Source of the DNA: Oidiodendron maius Zn
Lineage: Eukaryota > Ascomycota > Leotiomycetes > Myxotrichaceae
Direction: 5' to 3'
NCBI GenBank assembly: GCA_000827325.1
Contig: KN832870.1
Span: 5,952,001 to 6,016,000, forward strand
DNA length: 64,000 bases
A program made the translations under genes and the position numbers. The notes under the pieces were generated by a model. It was not told where the DNA came from and searched no databases. It was given only the letters and a program-made list of their open reading frames with translations. Shown here in pieces: positions 32,585 through 43,772 of this stretch (the first letter of the stretch is position 1; the number at the start of each line of letters is the position of its first letter).

Positions 32585-33489
32585 CTAAATTGACGCTACA
32601 GCGACGCTAGTAGCCATGGCCAAGATTCCCACAACAGTGAGCGGTTCAGCAGGTCTACACCATCCCTCCTCATACGGAAGCCTTTCTTCCCCTATAATGC
32701 CACATTAACAATTGCATTCCGAAGGACACTCGATAAAAAAAAACCAAACTCACGGAATAATATGCCGACCCACTCTGTGACAGCATTTCCTAATATGGGG
32801 TTTCCAAAGACACTGAGATACAACGCAGATTCAATTAAACTGAACTGCACGTCATTTGCCGACATATTGAAAGTGGGGTTTACAGCTGCTGCGGCAGAAA
32901 TGCGGGCTGAGCGTGCTGCTGCTGCAGTAGCGATTGAGATTGTTTTGCCAGTAAAGTGTGCTGCTACGGAAGCCCAGATGGTGGAATTAAAGCTGTGGTT
33001 ATCGCCAAAGTAGATATCCGCACGGCTCAGGGACCCGTCATGTTCAATGACTAGAGACGGTAAATGTTATTCTTGCTTTAAATGCCAGCTTTTGTACGTG
33101 CGGGAACTAGGGATTCTTACTTCCATGCTGATCCAAATCATCAAGGTTAAACGTTGCGGGGTTACCAGTTGTCGACGCAGTGAGAGCTTTCGCACCAACA
33201 AGCTCCGTGGCTGCAGCTTCAAGATTGACAGAAGCGTTAAGAGCAGTTATGAGGTTGTCCATCGATACATTGAGACCGTTATGTGGGAGGAAACCATGGT
33301 TGGCGAGAGCGTTAACCATAGGGCAGGGACTGCGTCCTACAGGTGAGAATGTCAGGGACTAGAGCATAATATTTTCTGCAGTAGAAACCTACGATCTGTT
33401 GCTGATGGTGCCTCCCATGCGTAGGTGGACCGGGTAGCGTAGGCAGCTGCCATTCCGGCCATGGCAAGCAAACTCAGGTGGAACTTCAT
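32585..33489 (-). CDS. Short heme-thiolate peroxygenase (chloroperoxidase family)
   Basis: Predicted secreted heme enzyme of 238 residues that uses hydrogen peroxide to oxidise organic substrates. Exons: 33489-33393, 33336-33121, 33050-32754 and 32691-32585; introns 56, 70 and 62 bp. A signal peptide (LSLLAMAGMAAAYA) precedes TDRRSPCPMVNALANHGFLPH, the P-C-P motif whose Cys37 is the expected axial heme ligand. The EHDGSLSRAD segment (Glu107-His108-Asp109) is the family metal-binding motif. The conserved end, FREERLPYEEGWCRPAEPLTV, is present. The length fits the short group of unspecific peroxygenases. None of the exons except the second reads as a long frame alone, so the gene is easily missed. 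Natural substrates cannot be deduced. Confidence 0.9.
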
Positions 33490-36400
33490 GGTGGAGGCAG
33501 TGATGAAATGTCACTTTTGTCAAATGAAGTCCAAATTGTAACTGGAAGAGGGCGACTAGAATAATGCCTACTAGCGAATGCTCCTGAACATGGAAATTGA
33601 GGAATCTATAAGGGAGTATAAACATAACTTACATTGTACAAGCTCTCGGGTACTTCCGACCCCTGCCTTCGCCACGTTCGCCACTTAATTTAATCTTCAA
33701 GTGAAAATGCCGCCGCGATATCAAATCGGAGCAATTTGATTACGAAGTCTTTAAAGCCAACATCATATTTTAGTCCGTAAGCGGACCTTATTTCTGGATC
33801 GGGTGTACCGTATCCACTGACACATGGAAACCAACGTGTTTGTAGCTGAGGGTTTTCATGCACAATATCGGATGAACACTAGATATCGACGGAAATCCGG
33901 CGCTAGTGTCAGTTCTGAGTTGCCGAAGTCTCACAGACGGCTAGCTCGTCCGGAGCCTGGAGTTACAGAGTGATATATTGAAACTTGGATATAGGGCGCT
34001 AAACCTTTTCACAACAGCCCCCCTTTCGGCCTAACCTTCATATGGACTATTCACCGGGGTGGCGTCGTTACTTAACAATCTAATTGTGACGGTTCAAGAA
34101 GAAGGGGGGAATTCCGTGCGTGGATATCTGTAAGGAAGGACTCAAAGATATACAGTGCTAAATTATTAACTATCCGAAATAGAAGAATAACATAAAGAGA
34201 GAAAAAGAGAAGAGGAACTTATAGTCTAGTCGTAGCCATATCTACTGTAAACTCCATAGTCACGTGATTTGCCTTGCTGAGGCTTCGGGGATTTGCCACG
34301 CGGAGCTGGCCAGGTCCGTGATACTAATAGGTGCACGCTCAACTTATAGTCTCTTTTAGGCAGCTCACTAAGGATATACTTCAGTGCTAAATTATTAATA
34401 CAGATCTCCAGTCGTTTATAGCAAGAAGTGAAAAAGGAAATTCCTCCGTCCAATTCTATTAAAAATTCTCAGCCCTTCATATATTATCATAAGGCTACAA
34501 GATTAATCTGTTCATATAGGATCTATGAGGTAGTGCGGAATCAGGCTGTATTGTATTAGTTACAGGATGGAAGGTGCATACGATCAAATTATTATAATAT
34601 TACTACTGTGCGCTCTAGGCAACAGGGGCATCTACTACTGCAGGCACAACTGATATCCCCGATACCGGAATCTATCTAACATGTATCGATTCATGGAACA
34701 AGTAATGGTCACTGCAGTAATATAGGTACAAGACAAGAGTTTGGATACATAGATATATAGTTGCGTGGCACTACATACATAGTGGTATTGCGGAAAGCTA
34801 GACTAGTCGGATAAGCTGCATGGTACTACGAAGGGTATTGTTTACTTATGTCTTAGTGTCGATGGGGCAAAATCTAACCGCATTTGTATTGTATTTCCAG
34901 TATCTTCTACTGCTCTGTGAACATAATGATTAGTGCCACGAGGTATAGCGTATACGTGTTTCTGACCACAAGTAGTATAATTGCCCGGATAATGATAGCC
35001 TTGTTAAGTTCCCCAGTTACCGGCCAGTCGTGAAATAGTACGTCCTCTGAATTTCTCCATGTGAAAGACCCTAATCTCAAAATTTTCGGATAGTGGTATG
35101 CGTGGAATTTACAGCAGTGTTTCGTTATTTTTGCCTTCTCCTGCAGAATGCTGTGGTATTTAGGCAAAGGCTATGCAAAGAGAACAGTTCTCTCCAAATT
35201 GAGGAGAGTAAAGATTTGAAAGAATGAATGAGACATCTTCAAAGTGAAGTGTTTCAACGAGGATCGCCTCACGGCTGCCACGTGGAGGTCTGACCAAACT
35301 TCCTGTCCTCATGTAAAAAATGGGCCTAGGAATTCCATATTTCGTGGTTCAAGTGTTCAGCAGACGTAGGTCAAGGACATACTATCGGAAATCACAGCTG
35401 AACTTGCCTCTGGGATAACTCGCAAGAGCAACACCTCCTATTGGCCCAAGCAAAATGACACTGATCATACAGTCTTTTACCGTCTTAGCGCTGTTTACTT
35501 GAAGTAATCCTTTAGAAGCGCTTAACACTATCCTGACTAGGTGCTTTATTGGGTGCGTACGAGTATTATGTGATAAAAACCTGTATGGACCGTATATATG
35601 TAGTGAACGTGTTTATTTGTATAGTCAACTTCTACTTCACGACCTCACTGTCCGAGTCTATATTAGTCATTTAAAAGCGATCTAGCTCCTCCTGTAGGAG
35701 CGAAATCCCCATCTTTTTGCCCTTTTCTTCTCTTACTTCTTATTTTTGCCTCGCCGTTACTTATTCTCCTCTATTAGTAGTTAGGCTCTAATAACTAAGG
35801 TTTGTAAGTCGTAATTAAATATTAGGCAAAAGCTTTGTTTAATTGATTAGAGCTAGGACAGTTACTTAACTATCTAATACTATTGGTCTAAAATTGGTGC
35901 TAGTATACACTGACAAAGTAGAGATATTGTAAGCTCCTTACGTATCCCTTAATACATAAGCTTTTGGTGCATATCAACGCCTCTGGTTGGTCTTAAAGTC
36001 TCTTATTCTATATGCGGTAATATCAAGTACTAGCGAGTAATATCAATAAATAGTATGGGAGATTTAAAGGAGTATTACAAATTGCAAGGAGTTTTAATAG
36101 GTTGTCGATAATATCCTCATTAACCGTTTATTTAAAAGTTTAGTAGACAGTGGACTAAAGAGGGGTATAAAATGCATGATAGTAAAGGAGCAGTATACTA
36201 GGCATTAGAGGTAGAATATTCTAAGGAAAAGTAATTGTAACAGCCCTAGTTGACAATAAAGGCACTTACATGGCATTGGCGTACTGCATGAGCTGTTGTA
36301 GCATTTGATATGGAGTTGACGACTTGAACTGCCACTGCAGTCGGAGAAGGCCTCTAAGTACACTAATCAGTAACAATATACTGTGCTGCGTATACTGAGT

Positions 36401-36918
36401 CCCTAACACTTTAATATAAGTAAAGCCCTAGTAGCGATAATAGAGATTACAGTTCGCAGCAAGCCATAACTACAGATCGAGGCTTCCTGTACAGAACAGC
36501 GTGTGTAGGCTCAGCTATACTTGTCAAGCCTCCGGGAAAGGGTCAGGTGGATGAATGGCTCAATGAGAAAGAACTGTTCATCAAAGGCGGGGTCAAGTGA
36601 AGGTCGCTGCAATAATATTGTCCGCCAATCGGGGCAGGCGGAATGGCCGTGCGCGATGGGTCCAATGCATGATCTAGATGTGCAAACTTTTGTGTTGTTT
36701 AGTTAATGCATGGTCCTCCCCGACATAGGGACTTGTCGTGAGTATGGGGGTTCAATATAGACATAGCTACTGTAATACTTGGATTCAAGGAGCTATCTAT
36801 ACTCCTGCCATCCCTTCTTCTTTCAGACTCTCCGCCGCCCCTTGTGACGCCACCACCATAAATAAAGTGTGGCCCTCGGATAGTGAGTAATTTTATGTTA
36901 GCTTGGTAGATTTCCACG
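33490..36918. other. 3.4 kb AT-rich gene desert
   Basis: No gene I can support. A short direct repeat (CAGTGCTAAATTATTAA, with CTTATAGTCT nearby) occurs near 34150 and 34382. The plus-strand frame at 36521-36706 and other small frames look random. A dispersed repeat copy lies at 36285-36410. Confidence 0.4.
36285..36410 (+). repeat. Dispersed repeat, copy 2
   Basis: Diverged copy of 24570-24700, in the same orientation. The best block is GATATGGAGTTGACGACTTGAA at 36308. I see no other copy in the window and no coding content. Confidence 0.6.
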
Positions 36919-37377
36919 TTGCATAGCATACCAATTGTTGGTAGTCCAACGCAACAAAGCATGCCATCGTCTGCATCCCAAGCTCCGAGGCAGCAGCCCC
37001 CGACCGCCACTTGCAGCTCGAGCAGTACTGATGCTATGCCGCACCAGCAGCCTTGCATAGATCCGAAGGCAGGGGATGAGGTTTTCCCTCCTGGCGACGC
37101 GAGGGCAATGAGTCCTCGACGGAGCAGCCAGACCCTAGAAAAGATGACTAGGGAGACACGAGCATCTTTAAATGAGTTTGTGCTTCACGATTTTGCCATC
37201 TTGCCAATTAATTATTAATATCCTTCTAGGCACGCAAACATGCTCCATAACTCACTCTCCAAAATCACGGGTCATGTTAAAAATATAGAAGACAGGCACG
37301 ATAAGTTAGTGAATAACAACAAAGTACTCAAGGATTTGCTGGAAGCTATGGAGACAGGTATTAGGAGAACACGGTGA
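36919..37377 (+). CDS. Small coiled-coil protein (SCOC/DUF2205-like)
   Basis: Two-exon frame of 134 residues: 36919-37175 and 37230-37377, with a 54 bp intron (GTTTGT donor, TTCTAG acceptor). An inner ATG at 36961 is an equally possible start. The N-terminal half is a Ser/Pro/Gln-rich disordered region. From about residue 75 the sequence TLEKMTRETRASLNE continues across the splice into HANMLHNSLSKITGHVKNIE and NNKVLKDLLEAM, a coiled coil with heptad spacing. The pattern resembles fungal short coiled-coil proteins of the SCOC group, which bind Golgi Arf-like GTPases in animals; that assignment is tentative. The C-terminus is shorter than I expect for that family, so the gene may be diverged or degraded. 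Confidence 0.55.
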
Positions 37378-39583
37378 CGCCTGTGTTTTTTAGTGTTGGG
37401 GTTAATAGTGAATCGATTACCAGCTGAGCTTCTAAGGGCAGGTTGGTCTCTATATATATCTAGGCCCTTTGACTTGGCCCAGTAAAAGTGATACTGATAC
37501 TGGCTGGCTGCCGGATAACATTGAAGATTGAATTAATATATCGCAATCTGCCTATATCTAAACTTGCGACATAGAGATCCTAGTATTAAGTCCGCGTTGA
37601 ATTCTTCATGTAGCTACCAAAATATAATTTAATACCACTATTTGGCCTTTACCAGCGTGCTTGTCCTATAAAAGATTAGATTATGCTGCACGCAATTCCA
37701 AAGGCTACTTGTTACCTGGAAATTATGAGGTCATATCCCCAATGTTGTAATTTTTATAGCGATAATTGTACTTCGTCAGTGCGAAAGATTCGAGAGTAGA
37801 TTGGAAGATGATCGACTACTATAAAAGTTTTAAAATTTATATTCTACAGGGTATTAGCCATACATACATTCGCCTTTAGATGCTGAAATAAAGGCAAATT
37901 GGATCAAAAAGGATATCATTAATAGCAGGCTAAGGATTGTACAAGTTTGAATCAAGGCGGGCATGGCCAAAAATGTTGTGTATAGGCAATCCATAGCCTC
38001 CTGCAATGATACGCTTGCTGTAAATGTATTGTACATTTCGTACCATTTGGTGATATCTCGCCAGGTACATAAACTCGGCAGAAAAAAAATCAAATAGTCT
38101 TTGGATTCTGTGTTTGCATCTGACCCCACTCATCCTGTTTTCCAAATTCGGGCTATAAATCAAGATGCAATATAGCGCGTATCAGGCATAGTCTAGTACC
38201 ATCACAAAACTTCCCTGTAGCCATTGTCTCGTTGATTTCACTAGTTCTGTTCTCTAAAGCCCCTCCTGATCTTGCGAAAATACCCCCTGGACCACTAGTT
38301 CCCACAAAACATTTAAATATAGCTAATCATAACTGCTTATCCTACCCCCAGACATTCTCAACAGATTTCGGCGTATTTACTCTATTAGATACCCCGCACT
38401 TGACTGACTAGTGCTGCAACTGATAGGATGATGCTGGCCACTGCAAGGAGAGCGGAGCCGGGCATCAGGGCCGAGCATCATGCAGTCCATCGATCGAGAT
38501 CGAGATGGCAAGGCAAGTGGCTACTAGTGGGAATGCACTGAAAACTTGATGCATAGCCCGATGTCATGGCTCGGAAGGCGTTACGGTCTGCGGCGAGGCC
38601 TTTCCGGCAGACGATAATTAATAAACAACAGGTTGTTGTCAGTAGGCAGCTCTATTGGGAGAAACAAGGCACCCATTCCTGATTTCATGTCATGATAATA
38701 CTTCTAGTAAGACAAAAATCGGGGGGTGGGGCGGGGAGGGAAGCGGAAAGAAGGGTGGTTTCCCGTGCTTCCGCCTGTCTCGAACAAGAGATTTTGCGTC
38801 TGCTGTCAAAAGATGCATGCGTTGCCTATAAGCCGGCCAACCGTGTATGCGGCATGTTAGGACCCTTGTCCTGTAAATTTCGTCTTAAGAGTCAAAGTTG
38901 CCGAACAAGTCGAACGGCAGCACAAAATTATAATCTAATAATAAACATGTGCCGAAAGCATTTTGCTCGAGAGACTAGTAATTCGTAGGAAGCTTAGAAA
39001 TATGACGTGCGAAAAGACATCATCGCTGACATTCACCGCTAGCTCCAAGATATTATTTGAGATTTATAGATTTTACTATTCAGATATGTTAGGTCCCTAG
39101 TGAAGGATGAGCACTAGCAGACAAGGCAAGGTCTTATATTCTATGCTAGGCTAATTGAGGCCTTTGTGAAACGAGCATATGTTTCTACCCGAAAGACTGC
39201 AGCCCCGGCTTTGTAACTACAAGGAAGGAGAACTCTTTACTGATTTACTATCTAAGCCTTCACTTCTACGTCTCACAGGGACAATCCGTCGCATATTATT
39301 AGCCTTTGCCCTTCCCTCGTCTGACATTAGGGAGATAAATGCGTTGCAACACATCCCAGTACCACATGGGATTCGATCACTGTCCTTCACGTCTCTCATC
39401 CTATCGGCCATGTTATTGCATATCGGCATTGATCTGTACTGCCTGAGCAATGGAGAGACTCCACTGCCTCACTTAATTTCGAGCATCGCCTGCCCCAATT
39501 GCCCGCTTGTCTTTCTGATAAGATACACGCATTGCTTCTGACTATATAAACGGTATGAATATAGCCACTTAGTCTATAGACCT
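37378..39583. other. 2.2 kb region without a supported gene
   Basis: Several frames of 60-120 codons overlap on both strands, but none shows a family pattern and most lack an ATG or splice partners. A minus-strand hydrophobic frame at 37854-38129 starts only with GTG. Confidence 0.4.
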
Positions 39584-40504
39584 TTAATTGTAGTAACTAG
39601 TCTCATCAAGAAATGGGAATGCGCCACCTGAGAATATGAATTCTACCAGAGAGTCTCTTAGGCTCTTGTCTGGCAAGGCTAGTGCGTTCAACTCCCAGCA
39701 CCGACCTTGAAATGTATTCTCCGTCCTCGAAGCAAGACACTCTCCACCAAGTTGAAACCTCTCAGCACTAATGAGGCTACCTACAACCAGAATCTTCAGT
39801 TTCTCAAAGAACGAGCGCCATGTTCCTTCTTTCAGGACTACATTACCAATATCGAGGTATTTTAGCGACCCTTGATGTCGACCTAGCAGGTCCAACAATT
39901 GGCCTTCTGAAGTCCATATGCCCCGAAGCTTTAGCGATCGTAGCTGGGACCAACGGTAGTTCCCAAGGAAGTTGACGAGGTCGCTTTTTTCGACTTGCAA
40001 GCTGGATACCTCGTGACACTGGAGGTCAATATTTAACTCTTCTAAATCTTTAGCCGATGATATGAATGTTCCGAGCAGGCCGCTTGTAATCGCTCTGTAT
40101 AAATTTTGCTGACGGTGTTCGAAGCAGGGGACAACTAGCTTGCTACCATCCCACGTATAAGTGTCGTTCGAGACGAGGTCAGCGTAGAATGACAATCGAC
40201 GTACATGTCGGATCGAGAGATGTAACGCGGACGAGATATTAGCATCGGTCGCGAGGAATGCGATACCACAATCCCGGGCCTGGAGAGAGGTGATTTTTGA
40301 TCCGCTTCCTCTGGAGGAGCAAAGTGCCTCTACCAATGACCTGCTACCGCTCACCACTATAGACCTCAGGTCGACACTATCGGTATGATCTTGTTGTTCC
40401 TCATCCTGTTGCAAGGGCAATAGTTCCACATGATCATTGACGGTACACTCCGCCAAAAGGCCCCCTAAATCCTCTACTGGTGATATCTCTGAGTGATCTA
40501 ACAT
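39584..40504 (-). CDS. Leucine-rich-repeat protein, F-box-like architecture, N-terminus unclear
   Basis: Open frame of 306 residues from the first ATG at 40504; the frame itself stays open to 40564. Degenerate leucine-rich repeats are visible: KDLEELNIDLQCHE, WSQLRSLKLRGIW, QGSLKYLDIGNVVL and FFEKLKILVVGSL. This arrangement is typical of fungal F-box/LRR proteins that choose substrates for ubiquitin ligases, but no F-box is present in the frame. A good splice acceptor (TATCCCAG) at about 40556 suggests one or more exons upstream, yet the DNA from 40570 to 41000 has no intact F-box in any frame. It may be a truncated or decaying gene. Confidence 0.5.
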   Translation of the reverse strand: MLDHSEISPVEDLGGLLAECTVNDHVELLPLQQDEEQQDHTDSVDLRSIVVSGSRSLVEALCSSRGSGSKITSLQARDCGIAFLATDANISSALHLSIRHVRRLSFYADLVSNDTYTWDGSKLVVPCFEHRQQNLYRAITSGLLGTFISSAKDLEELNIDLQCHEVSSLQVEKSDLVNFLGNYRWSQLRSLKLRGIWTSEGQLLDLLGRHQGSLKYLDIGNVVLKEGTWRSFFEKLKILVVGSLISAERFQLGGECLASRTENTFQGRCWELNALALPDKSLRDSLVEFIFSGGAFPFLDETSYYN

Positions 40505-41259
40505 TGCGATCTCTGTGACTGGTTCTTCAGTGATTGATTCCCAGAAAACTGGGATACAAACCAAGTAATTATGCGTTGATTACATACCTCTACAGAGATC
40601 TAGGCTTAGGGGTTAATTAAGGTCTTCACGGAATGTTCCGACTCCGATAAGCATTGCCAGATCTGCAGCATTTCAAGTTTCCGCTCACTCTAGTGACATC
40701 AACGTTGGGAGATCCCCTTGCCACGAACACAAGCAAGCCACAGTTACACAGTTCATCTAGGCCAGGGCTAGAAGGTCAATGTCTGTGGCCTGTAACAGGT
40801 TTTAGAGAGCAGCAGGCAGGTCATCAGGGTCCGCCAAGCCGTTCGTGTCTGTCGATCAGGCAGAAACCTTATTACAGAAGCCCTGCCCCCGGAGCAAAGT
40901 CATCGCGTAAGCTTTGCTTAATTGTGATAATAACCCTACTATAACATGGATACCCGCCACGAGATCAAACACCTTTGTTATGATAGGCCATTCCCTTAAT
41001 ATGTGGCAACTCTAGCTATATGTCAGCAGCAAACCGGGCCAAAAGAGGCATGTTCTATTTGATGGAGCCACATTTTATTAACCATTTCGGGCGCTCGCGA
41101 TGTTAAATTACGACTTTCTATTTGGGAAAGGCGCAAGGTTATTATTCTCTTCGAAATCGGGAAAGGATATTCCCTGCCGCTCACCTCCCTCCTCATCGCC
41201 CATTTATTCTACAGGACAGTCTAGCGCAGGAGCCTTACTATAGAGAGTTATGCAGGCCA
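40505..41259. other. Intergenic region between divergent genes
   Basis: No gene supported. It may contain a lost 5' exon of the LRR gene. A plus-strand frame continuing from 41122 reads into the next gene but has no ATG before 41260. Confidence 0.4.
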
Positions 41260-43023
41260 ATGGAGAATAACTGGTATCCAGAGAATCCGCTCTTCATCGA
41301 TGGCCGCTCCATAGCTCGGCCTATTCACCCTGGATGTTTGGTAGGTAAAAGCCGCGTTAAGTCTCCAGATCTGTGTGACTGATATCTTCCGAGCCCATTG
41401 CTGCTGCTCTGAAAGGATGTGCTGGCCTGTTAGTCAAGGAGTTTGCACTGGTTGTACTTAATGAAAACGGAGAAGAGGACGTGTATACATCTGCCGCTCT
41501 CACGCCACACCAGCGGAGAATATTTACAGATCGATTCAAGGTAGACTTCCGTTCTAGCGTTCGGAAAGCTCTCGCGAGAGGTTCGTGTCTTATCACCGAT
41601 TCAATTATTTTCCTAGTCCACGCAATCCATTGCTGATGATCGACTGCCTTAGAATCCGGCCAAGGTAGTTTGGATCATCTTTACAATGAACATCATGACG
41701 GACGGTCTAATATTAGAGACTCATCACCTGCCGAGAGAATTCGACGCCATTTTCAGCCCCAATTAACGCCGGGCTGCTTTGGTGAGGACGACTCCGCCAC
41801 AGATGGGAAGAGGAAACGCGAAATCTCATCACCCTCCGGCGATTCATATCCTAACGAGGATAGCATTACGACACCGGCCCGAAAGACCCGGCGGTTAGTG
41901 ATCAGTGATGAGGCTGGGGTCGAATGCTTCTACCTTGTCCGCTTCAAGGAGATGCAACAATCTGCTTGCAAGATAATGGGTAAGGCTTTCGTCAAGTTTG
42001 CCGAGCCCAAGAAGCAGTCTCATTACCCCTATTCCAAAGGCGCTATCGCTGCACCTCCATGGTGGCCTGATACGAAAGGCAACCGCTCTGTCCGGCACAA
42101 GGAGCCTGATCATCTTCTGAGGCCAGGTGCGTTGCGCTATGCTCTCTAGGCTTCTCAAGTCTAACATGGCCTTAGAGCGAATCCGCCTCCTAGTTCACAT
42201 CCTACGAATGGTCGCTGGGCCCCGGGAAAAACAATGCACAGCCGTTCAAAAATTAGACCTCAGTGTCAAAAAGCTAGAAGAGGTAACGATGAAATCTATG
42301 TTGAGCTGGTTTAATGACCCAGAGCACACAGAGAACAGCTCGAAAGAGGTCTTACTGAAGGGAATCTTCAAGGTCGCAAAAGCGGAAGAGCGATACAAGA
42401 AAGGAGAGATTGGTAAGGTGGCTAGACTCTGTACGACTGGGCGAAAGGACTCACACGCTCATTTAGATGATATGACTTGCATTTTGGTGACGTACGACAA
42501 TAGGTATAGAGTTAATAACCCGGATGATGATGAGCCTGGCGAGGATATTGAGGAGGTGGATGAATCTAACCAGGCATGTTTGGTTCCTGTCCCTTTCTCC
42601 GCTCCAGGCCCTTCATTCTCGCCGGTCAGCATGATACCGAACTGACCTCCTCCACAGCCTAATGACTTCTATGGCATGCACAACACCCAATTCCGCCCGA
42701 ATATTCAAAATCATTCACATAATCGTATTCCATCCGACAATGGACCGGACCCCTCCTCTATGCTCCCGCCACAGGGTGTCGCCGATTTTGACCTAAGTCG
42801 CCGCGCTCTCCCCTTATTTACGTCTCATCCCCAGCAGCGAAATACGTACGGTTGGGAGAATGGCATTGTCAGCAGGGATCCAACGTCAATGCCGACCTCT
42901 TCCCAACCATTTATGTCTCATACAGCCTCCTACGGATTTCCCCTGCCTATCTCTGAACACCACTTTGAGGCGTCTGGCTACTTACCACAGTCCTCTTTGC
43001 CTAGGGCCTACTTCCAAGGGTAG
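41260..43023 (+). CDS. DUF2841 (YDR124W-like/hrmA-cluster-associated) helical protein
   Basis: Five-exon gene predicted to encode 518 residues: 41260-41340, 41394-41580, 41653-42126, 42176-42624 and 42658-43023. The N-terminal part contains KEFALVVLNENGEEDVYTS. The central helical domain, with FKEMQQSACKIMGKAFVKFAEPKKQ, APPWWPDT, then HKEPDHLLRPERIRLLVHIL and AKAEERYKKGEIGK, matches the helical bundle family named after an Aspergillus fumigatus subtelomeric hrmA-associated cluster protein and yeast YDR124W. The splice 42127-42175 is confirmed by the join LLRP|ERIRLL. The tail is Pro/Ser/Asn-rich. The last intron, 42625-42657, would be only 33 bp, so the protein may instead stop at 42645. Molecular function is unknown. 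In A. fumigatus the related cluster affects colony architecture. Confidence 0.75.
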
Positions 43024-43772
43024 ATTGGCAAGCCTTCTGTTTACCTGTCCCGTAACCCACAGCCATATTTAAGCTTTTGGCTAGGAGAACAAAGAAAACA
43101 CCCCTTGTTGTGTTTCTTGATATATTACTTATCTGGCTAGTCGTGTAGGCCACGTATCTTATTTCTACAATACACATCATCTGTACTTCTACAGTATGAT
43201 TCCATCCGTAATTGGAAATAGTTATGTCTTACTCGGCCAGACATCTCTACGGAGGCAATATTTACATTTATTTTTATTTTTATAAATTTTTCATCCTTTC
43301 ATACGTCTTCCTGAAGCCAGTTTCTAACTGCTGTTTTTCACACCCTACCGCTTACTATCATTACCATAAGCAGTTTGCAGTGGTATGACATTGCCACCAC
43401 GGCCTTGTTTCTCTGTTATTACATCCTAGAGTATTAGCCCACCTTATCCGAAGTTGCCTTATGGCCTTCTCTCTAGCTATACCACTATTATATTCATCCT
43501 AATTGGCGAGGCCTAAACGCCACCTAGTTCTACACAATCCTAGCTATAGCTTTATTAGCAGGCAATACCTTACACTAATAGTTATAGTTAGGGGCCATTG
43601 GAGCCTCTCATATAAGACTATGTTTTTCTTTACTATGGAGTTGGTGCTTGGCGGTTTTCACTTACCTTCGCTCTGGGAAAAAATGTAGAGGCTTAGATCG
43701 CATGTCTTCTAGACCTTCACAATCGCCATTGCGGGTCACAATGAGCAGATGCCATTGTATTAATAAGTGTCT
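43024..43772. other. Intergenic, convergent 3' ends
   Basis: AT-rich; no gene seen. Short frames at 43503-43688 and 43648-43926 overlap the 3' end of the oxidoreductase and show no family match. Confidence 0.45.

Noticed and set aside
37854-38129. Hydrophobic minus-strand frame of 91 codons
   Set aside because: It begins with GTG, lacks an ATG near its start, and shows no family pattern or splice partner.
39179-39541. Plus-strand frame of 120 codons
   Set aside because: It starts with a real ATG, but composition is irregular, no motif is seen, and an overlapping minus frame is equally open.
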